From Dehalococcoidia bacterium (lineage in GTDB: Bacteria; Chloroflexota; Dehalococcoidia; DSTF01; WHTK01): a stretch of 51,179 nucleotides of DNA. The stretch's first letter is position 1, and every line of letters begins with the position of its first letter. The position numbers were made by a program, and so were the translations under genes. The notes beneath the pieces are model-generated. The model was not told the DNA's origin and ran no database searches. It was given only the letters and a program-made list of their open reading frames with translations. Below, in pieces: positions 24,494 through 32,053 of the stretch. Location: the NCBI GenBank assembly GCA_035574915.1, contig DATLYJ010000105.1, positions 1-51,179 of the forward strand. The letters run 5' to 3'.

Positions 24494-25183
24494 CTACGTG
24501 AGGTGCTGGCGGAAGAAGGCCAGGGTGCGCGCCCAGGCGTCGCGGGCGGCGTCGGCGTTATAGATCTGCGGCGCCTCGTCGTTGAAGAAGCCGTGCGCCG
24601 CCCCCGGGTAGACGTGGTACTCGAACGATTTCCCGGCGCTGCGCATGGCCTCCGCGAGAGCGGGAGCGTTCCCCGTGATGCGCGTGTCCAGCTCGGCGTA
24701 GATGCCGAGCACAGGCGCCTTTACCGACTTCGCCTCCTCGAGTTGGTTGGGCGAGCTGCCGTAGAAGATGACGGCCGCGTCCGGCGCCTCGGAGTGGGCA
24801 GCGAACCGGTAGGAGAGGCCGCCGCCCATGCAGAAGCCCACCACCCCGAGCTTGCCGCTGCACTGCGGCAGCCCTTTCAGGTACTTCGCGCTCGCCCTGA
24901 GGTCGTGCAGGGCGCTGTCCCAGGCCAGGGAGCGCGCCAACTGCATCGCCCTGTCCGGCTCCGTCGTGGTCTGGCCGTGGTAGAGGTCAGGCGCGAGGGC
25001 CACGAAGCCTTCGGCGGCGAACCGCTCCGCCACGTTCTTGATGTGCGGCACGAGCCCCCACCACTCCTGGATAACGATGACGCCCGGGAAGCGGCCCTCG
25101 GCGTCGGGCCGGGCCAAGTAGCCGCTGACGTCCGTGCTCTCGTTCGGGAAAGTAACCATCTCGCCCTTGACCGAGTAAGCCAT
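24494..25183 (-). CDS. Dienelactone hydrolase family protein
   Basis: A 229-residue alpha/beta hydrolase. The nucleophile elbow is GFCMGGG with Cys as nucleophile near residue 118. The acid is in AELDTRIT and the histidine is in YPGAAHGFF, giving the Cys-Asp-His triad of dienelactone hydrolases. The N-terminal VIVIQEWWGLVPHIK holds the conserved Glu/oxyanion region. These enzymes open lactones in chlorocatechol degradation, but many homologues are general esterases. No aromatic-degradation genes are adjacent. It is convergent with the MFS gene. Confidence 0.92.
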   Translation of the reverse strand: MAYSVKGEMVTFPNESTDVSGYLARPDAEGRFPGVIVIQEWWGLVPHIKNVAERFAAEGFVALAPDLYHGQTTTEPDRAMQLARSLAWDSALHDLRASAKYLKGLPQCSGKLGVVGFCMGGGLSYRFAAHSEAPDAAVIFYGSSPNQLEEAKSVKAPVLGIYAELDTRITGNAPALAEAMRSAGKSFEYHVYPGAAHGFFNDEAPQIYNADAARDAWARTLAFFRQHLT

Positions 25184-25298
25184 GCTCCACCTCCGATTCG
25201 TCGCTCAGGGTCCGGGGTAGCCAGACTTTAGCGCAGCGGCCGACTCTCCGGAAGCCGCACCGGGCTTCGTCGCCGCCGTATGCTACGATCCTGGCGTC

Positions 25299-25373
25299 GG
25301 GCCTGTAGCTCAGCGGCAGAGCGGCCGGCTCATAACCGGTTGGTCGCAGGTTCGAATCCTGCCGGGCCCACCA
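25299..25373 (+). tRNA. tRNA with CAU anticodon (elongator Met, or Ile2 read by lysidine)
   Basis: A 75-nt cloverleaf with encoded CCA. The acceptor stem GGGCCTG pairs with CGGGCCC (one T-G pair). The D arm has AGCTCAGCGGCAGAGC, the anticodon stem CCGGC/ACCGG presents CATAA, and the T arm has GGTTCGAATCC. The G1-C72 pair excludes an initiator tRNA. CAU is shared by elongator tRNA-Met and by tRNA-Ile whose C34 becomes lysidine; the sequence alone does not settle which. Confidence 0.93.
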
Positions 25374-25426
25374 CTCCAGTGCAGCCGAGACTGAATTCCC
25401 GTCCTCCCTGGGCCGACAATCACTAA

Positions 25427-26161
25427 ATGTCTTCGCTCCTGTACGCGATCGCGTCACTGCGGCATCGGCTGCCGCGATCGCCGGCCTTGATGGCACCTGT
25501 CGCAGTCAGCTTGCTGCTGCTGACCACCTGGGCGCTGCTGGCCGCGGCCGCCATCGGGCCCCTGCCCGCTATTGGCCTCGCGGGGGCGCTCGGTTTCGGC
25601 CTCTTCGCCGCCTGGCTCGGCTTCGCCGGCAGCACCCGGCGGGCCGCGGCCAAAGCCGACGGCGGCCTGCGGAGCCAACTCACCCAGGAAAACAGGGTCA
25701 ACAGGCGCCTGGCCCTCTACGACAGGGTCAGCGGCCTCTACAACCGCTGGTACCTGGAGCTTCGCCTGCAGGAGGAGTACCTGCGCTGCGCCCGCTACGG
25801 GCTCTCGATGGCGGTCGTCTGCATGAAGCTGGGCGAGCTGCGGCTGACCGAGATGTCGAACGACTCCTGGGGCGGCCTAGCCTCCGAACTTGGCCGGGCG
25901 ATGGCGAAGAGCGTGCGCGCGGTCGACATCACCGCCGCGCTCGGACCCCTGGAGTTCGCGATCTGCCTCGTGCACTGTGACCGGACGGGCGCGGAGAGCG
26001 CCATCGCCCGCGTGCTCCAGAGTCTGGACGGCCGCCCCGCGAAGGTCGGGCTTGCTGTCTACCCCGAGGACGACTGCGACGGCAAAGCCCTGATCGAGCT
26101 CGCGCGCCGGCGGGCCGTCGACATCGACGTCCTCGGCGCGGCCCACCCCGAGGCCGCCTGA
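25427..26161 (+). CDS. Membrane protein with a degenerate GGDEF domain
   Basis: A 244-residue protein. Two hydrophobic helices at about residues 22-65 are followed by a helical linker and a C-terminal domain that begins like a diguanylate cyclase (YDRVSGLYNRWYLELRL, then YLRCARYG). The signature GGDEF is replaced by GPLEF (near residue 186) and the metal-binding DxD region by CMKLGE. Catalysis is therefore not expected. Such relics may sense GTP or c-di-GMP, or serve as protein interaction modules. It lies just downstream of the tRNA gene and may be transcribed from it. Confidence 0.75.
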   Translation: MSSLLYAIASLRHRLPRSPALMAPVAVSLLLLTTWALLAAAAIGPLPAIGLAGALGFGLFAAWLGFAGSTRRAAAKADGGLRSQLTQENRVNRRLALYDRVSGLYNRWYLELRLQEEYLRCARYGLSMAVVCMKLGELRLTEMSNDSWGGLASELGRAMAKSVRAVDITAALGPLEFAICLVHCDRTGAESAIARVLQSLDGRPAKVGLAVYPEDDCDGKALIELARRRAVDIDVLGAAHPEAA

Positions 26162-26163
26162 GG

Positions 26164-26925
26164 TTAGATCGCTACCGGCCAGCGCCCGCTGCGCCGCTTG
26201 AAGAGTTCGCGCGCACCCAGGATCTTCGCCTGCACGCGCTCCACACCCTCGCGCCGGTCGCCTTCGGAGACGCTGAGGCTGATCGACAGCGGCTCGCCGG
26301 GGTGCGTCTCCCGCAGGACACGCCACAGTTCGCCAAGTTCGGCCTGCAGGTCGTCGTTGAGCCGGCGGGCGGCCCGCAGCTGGTCCTCGAGCTCGGCTTG
26401 GAGCGAGGCCGCGCGCGCGAGCTCGCGCTCCAGGCGCTGCCTGTCCGCCTCGCTATAGGCGAGCGACGCCTCGGCGGCCGCGCGGGCGACGCGCTCGGTC
26501 TCGAGCTCGGCCCGGAGCGCGTCCGTCACCGTGGCCGCCTCGTGCGGGACAGCGGGCAGACCCGCCCCCTCGCCCGGGGCTGCCTGGGCCTCGATCGCGC
26601 GCAGGCGCATCAGCAGGCGTCTGCGGGCGGCAAGGGCCCACTTGCGTGAGCGCATAGCGGCGGCCAGGCGCTCCTCGAGGGTGTGCTTGTCAGCGAGAGC
26701 CGTCTCCAGCATCTCGATGGCGCGGTCGCGCTCCGACTGCAGCCGGTCGACGGCGGCGCCCAACTCCTGGACGGCCTCCCGCGACCCCAGCCGCAACTCG
26801 ACGGCAAAGCGGGCCGCCGGCGGTGCGGCGGCTGATTGCGGAGATGCGGGGTCTGAGTGGAGTTCGTTTTCGAGCCAGGCGGCGAGGTGGCGCAGGATCT
26901 CTTCGAGCGGGAGTTGCGGCGTCAA
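26164..26925 (-). CDS. Coiled-coil protein
   Basis: A 253-residue protein with an apparent TTG start; an internal start is possible. It is Ala/Glu/Arg/Leu-rich, with long predicted coiled coil from about residue 45 to 200 (repeated LETERVARAAAEASL-type heptads). A distinct C-terminal motif follows (ILGARELFKRRSGRWPVAI). Its stop is 2 nt from the GGDEF-like gene's stop. No enzyme motif. A filament, scaffold or cell-division-associated role is conceivable but unsupported. Confidence 0.65.
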   Translation of the reverse strand: MTPQLPLEEILRHLAAWLENELHSDPASPQSAAAPPAARFAVELRLGSREAVQELGAAVDRLQSERDRAIEMLETALADKHTLEERLAAAMRSRKWALAARRRLLMRLRAIEAQAAPGEGAGLPAVPHEAATVTDALRAELETERVARAAAEASLAYSEADRQRLERELARAASLQAELEDQLRAARRLNDDLQAELGELWRVLRETHPGEPLSISLSVSEGDRREGVERVQAKILGARELFKRRSGRWPVAI

Positions 26926-26993
26926 GAAGCGTGCCCCCCAGGGGTCAGGAGTCTCCTTAATAAGTTTCGGCCGCAGGCGGGCGTTCTAGCGGG

Positions 26994-27326
26994 CTATATC
27001 CAGAATTCCGTCACACTCCGCGGGTCGTCGGGGAGGCGTCCCTTGAACCGCCGGCCCTTCGGCGTGACCACGAAGGTGGCGCCTCGCACGTCCGGCTGCA
27101 GGCGCGCCTCGGCGAGTCCCAGGCCGACCAGGCGGCTCATCGCCTCGTCGGCATCAGGCGTGACCGCCCAGTGCCGTGACTCCAACTCGGAACGAAGGGC
27201 CTCCAAGGTCGCGCTTTCGAACCGCAGCAGGTAGGCGAGCGCCACCTGCTCCGCGGGCCGCAACTCGAAGCTCTCGCCCGAAGGCGGCCGCCGGAAGAGG
27301 CGCCCGAAGTAGTCACGCAGGCCCAT
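26994..27326 (-). CDS. Small winged-helix-like protein
   Basis: A 110-residue protein from ATG 27326. After a basic N-terminus (MGLRDYFGRLFRR) it has a predicted helix-turn-helix outline (AEQVALAYLLRFESATLEAL, DEAMSRLVGLGLAEAR) and a two-strand wing (ATFVVTPKGRRFKG). The pattern is reminiscent of MarR/PadR-type wings, but it is short and I cannot place the family. It is divergent from the carboxypeptidase gene and might regulate it; that is inference. Confidence 0.55.
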   Translation of the reverse strand: MGLRDYFGRLFRRPPSGESFELRPAEQVALAYLLRFESATLEALRSELESRHWAVTPDADEAMSRLVGLGLAEARLQPDVRGATFVVTPKGRRFKGRLPDDPRSVTEFWI

Positions 27327-27388
27327 GTAGCGAGGCTAGCAGAGGCGACGGCGGATTGTTAGATGGCGAGCCGCTAGACTGGCTGACG

Positions 27389-28594
27389 GTGTACTCGTAC
27401 GAGCGGCGCAGCAGTATAAGCCCCCTGTTCATCGCCGTCCCGGCCGTCATCCTGCTGTTTCTCGGCGTCTTCCAGAGCGTCCGCGGCCTGCCTGCCATCG
27501 AGGCGACCACGACCCTCGCGCCCCAGGCGACGGTCGGGTCCGTCAGCCCGCTGCCTCTCCCGGCGACCGGCGCCTCGATAGTCTCCGTCACCGGCCTCGG
27601 CACGCTGGCGGCAAGCGGTGCGCCTGCGCCGCGGCCCATCGCCAGTATCACTAAGGTGATGACGGCCTGGGTGATCCTGAAGTACCACCCGCTCCGTCCG
27701 GGCGAGCCCGGCCCGACCATTACGACGACAGCCGCCGACGCCTCGCGCTACCTGCAGATGCTGGCCCAGGACCAATCGGTGCTGCCAGTCGCTGCCGGCA
27801 TGAGCTTCACACAGCTTGAGCTCCTGCAGGGCCTTCTGGTCCCCTCCGCGAACAACTTCGCCGAGATCCTTGCGGTCTGGGACGCGGGGTCGGTCCAGGC
27901 ATTCGTCCAGAAGATGAACGCGGAGGCCCGCGCTCTCGGCATGGCCAGCACTACTTACGCGGACCCCAGCGGCTTCTCCTCTGGCTCCGTGAGCACGCCC
28001 CAGGACCAGCTTGTCCTCGCGCGCGCGGCGATGCAAAACCCGGTGTTCGCCCAGATCGTGGCCATGCCCAGCGTGCGGCTCCCCGGCATCGGCCTCGTGA
28101 ACGCCGTCAACCAGCTCATCGGCCAGGACGGCGTGGTCGGCATCAAGACCGGCTTCACCGAGGAGGCTGGCGGTAACCTGCTCTTCGTCGCGCGCCGCCA
28201 GGTCGGCGGCCAACAGGTCGAGGTAATCGGCGCCGTCATGGGCCAGGCGGACCGGCCCGCCGCCTTCGAGGCGACACGCCGCATACTTGCGGCCCTCGGC
28301 CAGGGCCTGCAGTTTGCGCGCGTCGTCGCCTCAGGGCAGCCGGTGGCGACCCTGGACCCAGAGTGGTCAGGTCCCGTGGACGTGGTCGTCGCGGAGGACG
28401 TCCAGATGCTCCTGTGGCCCGGCATGACGCTCGAGGCCTCGGTCGAACTCAACCAGGTCCGGGGTGGCATGAGGGCCGGCACTGAAGTGGGCACTCTCGT
28501 CCTGCGCCTGGGTGAGCAGGAGCGCCGCGTGCCCTTGACCCTGGCAAGGGACCTGCCAAAAGCGGGCGTCCTCTGGCGCCTCACACGCACTTAG
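27389..28594 (+). CDS. dacA: D-alanyl-D-alanine carboxypeptidase (S11, PBP5-type)
   Basis: A 401-residue protein starting at GTG 27389; a longer upstream frame would overlap the divergent gene. An N-terminal signal/anchor helix covers about residues 10-28. The penicillin-binding motifs are in order: SxxK in ASITKVM (S86, K89), SxN in PSANNFAE, and KTG in VGIKTGFTEEAGG. A C-terminal beta-domain follows after residue ~300. It trims the terminal D-Ala from peptidoglycan stem peptides outside the membrane. This indicates a peptidoglycan-containing cell wall, which many Chloroflexota retain. Confidence 0.93.
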   Translation: MYSYERRSSISPLFIAVPAVILLFLGVFQSVRGLPAIEATTTLAPQATVGSVSPLPLPATGASIVSVTGLGTLAASGAPAPRPIASITKVMTAWVILKYHPLRPGEPGPTITTTAADASRYLQMLAQDQSVLPVAAGMSFTQLELLQGLLVPSANNFAEILAVWDAGSVQAFVQKMNAEARALGMASTTYADPSGFSSGSVSTPQDQLVLARAAMQNPVFAQIVAMPSVRLPGIGLVNAVNQLIGQDGVVGIKTGFTEEAGGNLLFVARRQVGGQQVEVIGAVMGQADRPAAFEATRRILAALGQGLQFARVVASGQPVATLDPEWSGPVDVVVAEDVQMLLWPGMTLEASVELNQVRGGMRAGTEVGTLVLRLGEQERRVPLTLARDLPKAGVLWRLTRT

Positions 28595-29046
28595 CCGCCG
28601 GTCCAGCTCAACCGCGCCGGCTCGTCCCACGAAGACATCTGCAGCCGCCACAGCTCGCGCGACTCGCGCGCGCCTCCCGCGAGCTGCAGTTCGAGCGAAA
28701 GATTCGATAGCGTCGGCGGCGGCTCATCCCCGTAGGGGATGAGCGCGTCGTTGAAGGTCAACGTCAGCGTCTGCGGCGCCTCTCCGGCCTCAAACGCCAG
28801 GGGCTGCGGCGGGTAGCGGAACCTCCCTCCCGCGACGGCGCGGTCCCACCGGCTCCGCCGGAACTCTCGCCGCCCGATCCGCCACACGAGAAAGGCGTCC
28901 TCGACGAGCAGGGGCCGCGAAGCCGAGGCCGCGAAGTGCACGTCCGCGTGCAGCGCCGCGAAGCCACGCGTCTGCGGCACGATTACGCACTCCCGCTGCT
29001 CGAAGCGCAGCCTGAGCCGCGCGTTGCTGAAACCAGGAAGGCGCAT
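28591..29046 (-). CDS. Unrecognised beta-rich protein
   Basis: A 151-residue protein from ATG 29046; a longer frame begins at 29124 but its extra residues look non-conserved. The sequence is mainly predicted beta strands (LRLRFEQRECVIVPQ, ALHADVHF, LTLTFNDALIPYGD). No cysteine pattern, signal peptide or catalytic motif. It is convergent with dacA (4-nt overlap at stop codons). Function unknown. Confidence 0.55.
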   Translation of the reverse strand: MRLPGFSNARLRLRFEQRECVIVPQTRGFAALHADVHFAASASRPLLVEDAFLVWRIGRREFRRSRWDRAVAGGRFRYPPQPLAFEAGEAPQTLTLTFNDALIPYGDEPPPTLSNLSLELQLAGGARESRELWRLQMSSWDEPARLSWTGG

Positions 29047-29217
29047 CTGGCTAGAAGCGTAACCGGATGGATGCCTCGGCGTCAGGCCCTTCGCTGCAAC
29101 ACGCGCGCGGCAAGGCGCCATCACTCATCGGCCGGCGCACGCTGGCCCTCAAGCGGCGAAAACGCTATTGTGCGCCCGGATTCCCGGGACGGGGCTTCAG
29201 ACTTGAGGAGGACCTGA

Positions 29218-29964
29218 ATGGCGGCTCGACTTGACGGCAGGGTTGCAATCGTTACCGGGGCTTCGCGCGGCATCGGCCGGGCGGTGGCCCTGGAGCTGGC
29301 CAACGTGGGCGCCAAGGTTGTCGTGAATTACGCCCAGGCGAAGGACATGGCCGAGGGCCTCGTCGAGGAGATCAAGAAGGGCGGCGGCGAAGCCATCGCC
29401 ATCCAGGCCGATGTGTCGAAGTTCGAGGAGTGCAAGAAGCTCGTCGACCAGTCGCTCGCGGCCTACGGACAGGTCGACATCCTGATCAACAACGCCGGCA
29501 TCAACCGCGACCGCACCATCCAGCGCATGTCGCCGGAGGAATGGCACGCCGTCATCGAGACCGACCTGAGCAGCGCCTTCTACATGACCAACCTGCTTGC
29601 CGGCCACATGCGGGAGCGCAACTTCGGCCGCATCGTCAACATGTCGAGTATCATCGGCCAGTCCGGCAACATCGGGCAGGCGAACTACGCCGCGGCCAAG
29701 GCGGGCCTGATCGCCTTCTCGAAGTCCGCGGCCCTGGAGCTCGCCCGGTTCAATATCACCGTCAACGCCATGTGTCCGGGCTTCGTCGAGACCGATATGG
29801 TCACCGCCCTCAACGACGACATCAAAGCCGCGCTCCTCGCCAAGATCCCTCTTGGCCGCTTCGGCAGGCCGGAGGAGGTCGCCACTTTCGTCCGCTACAT
29901 CGTCACCGAGGGCGACTGGATCACCGGCCAGCAGCTCAACCCCAACGGCGGCCAGTACATGTAG
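29218..29964 (+). CDS. fabG: Short-chain dehydrogenase: 3-oxoacyl-ACP or acetoacetyl-CoA reductase
   Basis: A 248-residue classical SDR with a strong GAGGAGG site. The nucleotide motif is TGASRGIG (residues 14-21), NNAG follows, and the catalytic Ser-Tyr-Lys is in SSIIGQSGNIGQANYAAAK. The C-terminal LNPNGGQYM resembles the PhaB-type acetoacetyl-CoA reductases of polyhydroxybutyrate synthesis as much as FabG. NADPH is the likely cofactor. The alpha/beta hydrolase downstream begins 20 nt later, so the two are probably co-transcribed. No PHB synthase is in view, so FabG remains the safer name. Confidence 0.92.
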   Translation: MAARLDGRVAIVTGASRGIGRAVALELANVGAKVVVNYAQAKDMAEGLVEEIKKGGGEAIAIQADVSKFEECKKLVDQSLAAYGQVDILINNAGINRDRTIQRMSPEEWHAVIETDLSSAFYMTNLLAGHMRERNFGRIVNMSSIIGQSGNIGQANYAAAKAGLIAFSKSAALELARFNITVNAMCPGFVETDMVTALNDDIKAALLAKIPLGRFGRPEEVATFVRYIVTEGDWITGQQLNPNGGQYM

Positions 29965-29983
29965 GGCCGCTTGGGCATCCGGC

Positions 29984-30757
29984 ATGAGCTGGCGAGAAGG
30001 CGAGCTTTCAATCGAAGGCGAGACCTTCCACTATTACCGCCGTGGGTCCGGTGCGCCGGTCTTGCTGGCTCACGGCTTCGGCGATAACGGCAGGTGTTGG
30101 ACACGGGTCGCCGAGGCCCTCGAGGCCGAGTTCGAGCTCATCGCATACGATGCCCGTGGTCATGGCCTCTCTGGCGGTGACGCGAACCCGAACGCCGCGG
30201 GAGACCTCGCCAGTGTCGTCAGGGCGCTGGAACTCGAGCGTCCGGCGCTGATCGGGCACTCCATGGGCGCCTCCGCTGTCGCCCGCGCGGCCGCGAAGGC
30301 GCCCGGCGCATTCGCCTGCGCCATCCTGGAGGACCCGGGTTGGCGCTCCCCTGACAGGGCAGGGGCGCCCAGGCCGCCAAGGCCGGACTACGCCGCCATG
30401 AGCGTCGACGAGATCGAGAGGGCCGGCCGCGAGCGCAATCCCGGGTGGCACGATGTCGAGTTCCGCGACTGGGCGGAATCGAAGAAACAGCTTCGGGCAA
30501 CGGGCTTGCCTCCGACCAGCCCGGAAGCGTGGAGAGACGACGTCCGCGGCCTCGAGGGCCTGCCGGTCTTGCTGGTCACCGGTGACAATGCGCTCGGCGC
30601 TATCGTGACACCAGAGACCGCGGCCGAGGCACAGCGCCTCTGCTCGACGCTCGATGTGGTGCGGCTTTCCGCGGGCCACAACATCCGTCGCGAGGCCTTC
30701 GGGCCGTTCGTCGAAGCCGTACGAGCATTCCTGCGCAGGCACTGCCGCGCCCCGTAG
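29984..30757 (+). CDS. Alpha/beta hydrolase
   Basis: A 257-residue hydrolase starting at ATG 29984. It has the oxyanion HGFGDNGRCW, the nucleophile elbow GHSMGA (Ser near residue 92), an acid candidate in LLVTGDNALGAIV, and the C-terminal histidine in LSAGHNIRR. This fits an esterase or C-C hydrolase of the epoxide-hydrolase-like superfamily. It is co-directional with the SDR gene, but the substrate is unknown. Confidence 0.9.
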   Translation: MSWREGELSIEGETFHYYRRGSGAPVLLAHGFGDNGRCWTRVAEALEAEFELIAYDARGHGLSGGDANPNAAGDLASVVRALELERPALIGHSMGASAVARAAAKAPGAFACAILEDPGWRSPDRAGAPRPPRPDYAAMSVDEIERAGRERNPGWHDVEFRDWAESKKQLRATGLPPTSPEAWRDDVRGLEGLPVLLVTGDNALGAIVTPETAAEAQRLCSTLDVVRLSAGHNIRREAFGPFVEAVRAFLRRHCRAP

Positions 30758-30835
30758 TCCCTCTTCGATTACAGCCCCTGCGGTCGCGGCCCGCTACGCC
30801 CAATGCGGTGTGCGCGGCCGTCTGACACCCGAGAC

Positions 30836-31909
30836 CTACGTCACCTCCGGCAACTCCAGGGGCGGATAGAAGGGAATGCCCTTCTGCAACTCCTGCTGAA
30901 ACGTGGTGCCGTAGTCCTGCTCGATGTTGCCCAGGTTCCAGGCCTGGCGTTTGAAATTCCAGTTGTCCGGCTTGATCTCGTGCGCGCGCTTGAACTGCGC
31001 GACCGCCTCCTCGCGCCGCCCCGCGGCGTTCAGGTACATCCCGAGCCGGAAGTGGGCCATCGCCCGCGCGTTGTCGGCGTCGGGTGAGCCGACGCGACGG
31101 CTCGTCTCCTCCGGCGGTGTTACGAAGATGCTCGCCGGGCCCTTCGCCACCCAGTCGCGCACCGCGTTCAAGTAGCGCTCGTTCCTTGTCGTCTCCCCGG
31201 TCTCACGATTGCGGCGGAGCAAGTAGACGGGGTCGTTCGCGCGCACGATCTTGCCCTGCTCATCGATCCAGAAGCAGGCGGGGACGTTCTTGGTGTTGTA
31301 AAGCGCTGCGACCTTGAACAGCTTGTCGATGAGCGCAGGGTGCTTCGGCTGGGCGGCGTCGATGAACTGCTGGCCTGCCTCTGCCCCTTTGCTGTCCTCG
31401 TCGACCGTGATGACCTCGAAGTTGCGGTCCTTGAGTTCTTCCCGCAGTTCCTGCCAGACCGGCAGGTCAAAGCGGCAGCTTCACCATGAGCTCCAGAGGA
31501 GCAGCAAGACCTTCCGGCCGCGGAACGCCGAGAGTGTATACTCCCGCCCGTCGTAGCCGGGGAGAGTGAAGTCCGGCGCCTCCAGAGAGAGGATCTGACT
31601 CCTTAGCTCCTCGGGCGATTCTCCGAAGGCCCAGATGCTGCCGCTTTCGTCGCTGGCATACGGCTGTCCGATGTAGTCCGCGAACGCCCGGAAGTCGACA
31701 TAAGTCCGCCCGGCGTCCTGCCGCACGAACTCGGGCTCGCGTCCGGGTGGGACCGGAATGCACATTTCGTCGCGGCAGAGGCCCTCCGGCTTGAGCTCCC
31801 AGCCGGTCGCGGCGTGGAGTGTCTCCGCCGGCAGCCAGAGGCGCGCCCCTTCGACCGCGGCTTCCGCTTCCTCTCGCACGCTCTCGCCGTAGATTATGGT
31901 CGCTGCCAT
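30836..31909 (-). CDS. Candidate selenoprotein: TlpA/redoxin-like protein with in-frame TGA at the redox-active residue
   Basis: One reading frame runs from ATG 31909 (AGGAGG 6 nt upstream) to 30836, interrupted only by TGA at 31483-31481. Read as selenocysteine (residue 143), the sequence is WSSW-U-SCRFDLPVWQEL, where TlpA-type proteins have the reactive Cys. The preceding APDFTLPGYDGREYTLSAFR and following KDRNFEVITVDED fit a redoxin fold. Residues ~1-110 form an extra N-terminal domain with C-x4-C (CRDEMC). The last ~100 residues include a TPR-like helical repeat. A bacterial SECIS-like hairpin lies 20 nt after the TGA. The protein would be 357 residues and act in thiol/peroxide redox chemistry. 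Alternatives are a pseudogene or an in-frame 3-nt loss. Confidence 0.82.
31450..31466 (-). promoter_or_regulatory. SECIS-like hairpin downstream of the in-frame TGA
   Basis: On the minus strand CCTGCC-GGTCT-GGCAGG forms a perfect 6-bp stem with a GGTCT loop starting 20 nt after the TGA. The loop is identical to that of the E. coli fdhF SECIS recognised by SelB, and the spacing falls within the usual bacterial range (about 16-37 nt). Confidence 0.75.
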
Positions 31910-32053
31910 TTCTGCCTCCTGGCCCATGAGATTACCGTGAAAGCCCGCGAGGCGCACGGTGAGGCCATGCGCTGCCCGATCTGGAACGCCCCGCGGACCG
32001 GATCAGATCGATGGTGGATACCGCCCGCGGCCAGCACGTGATGGAATAGGACA

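Noticed and set aside
27641-27700. A TGAS sequence in the D-Ala-D-Ala carboxypeptidase as an ApbE flavinylation target
   Set aside because: It lacks the upstream aspartate of the D..(S/T)GAT consensus and lies in a variable linker upstream of the SxxK motif; resemblance is by chance.
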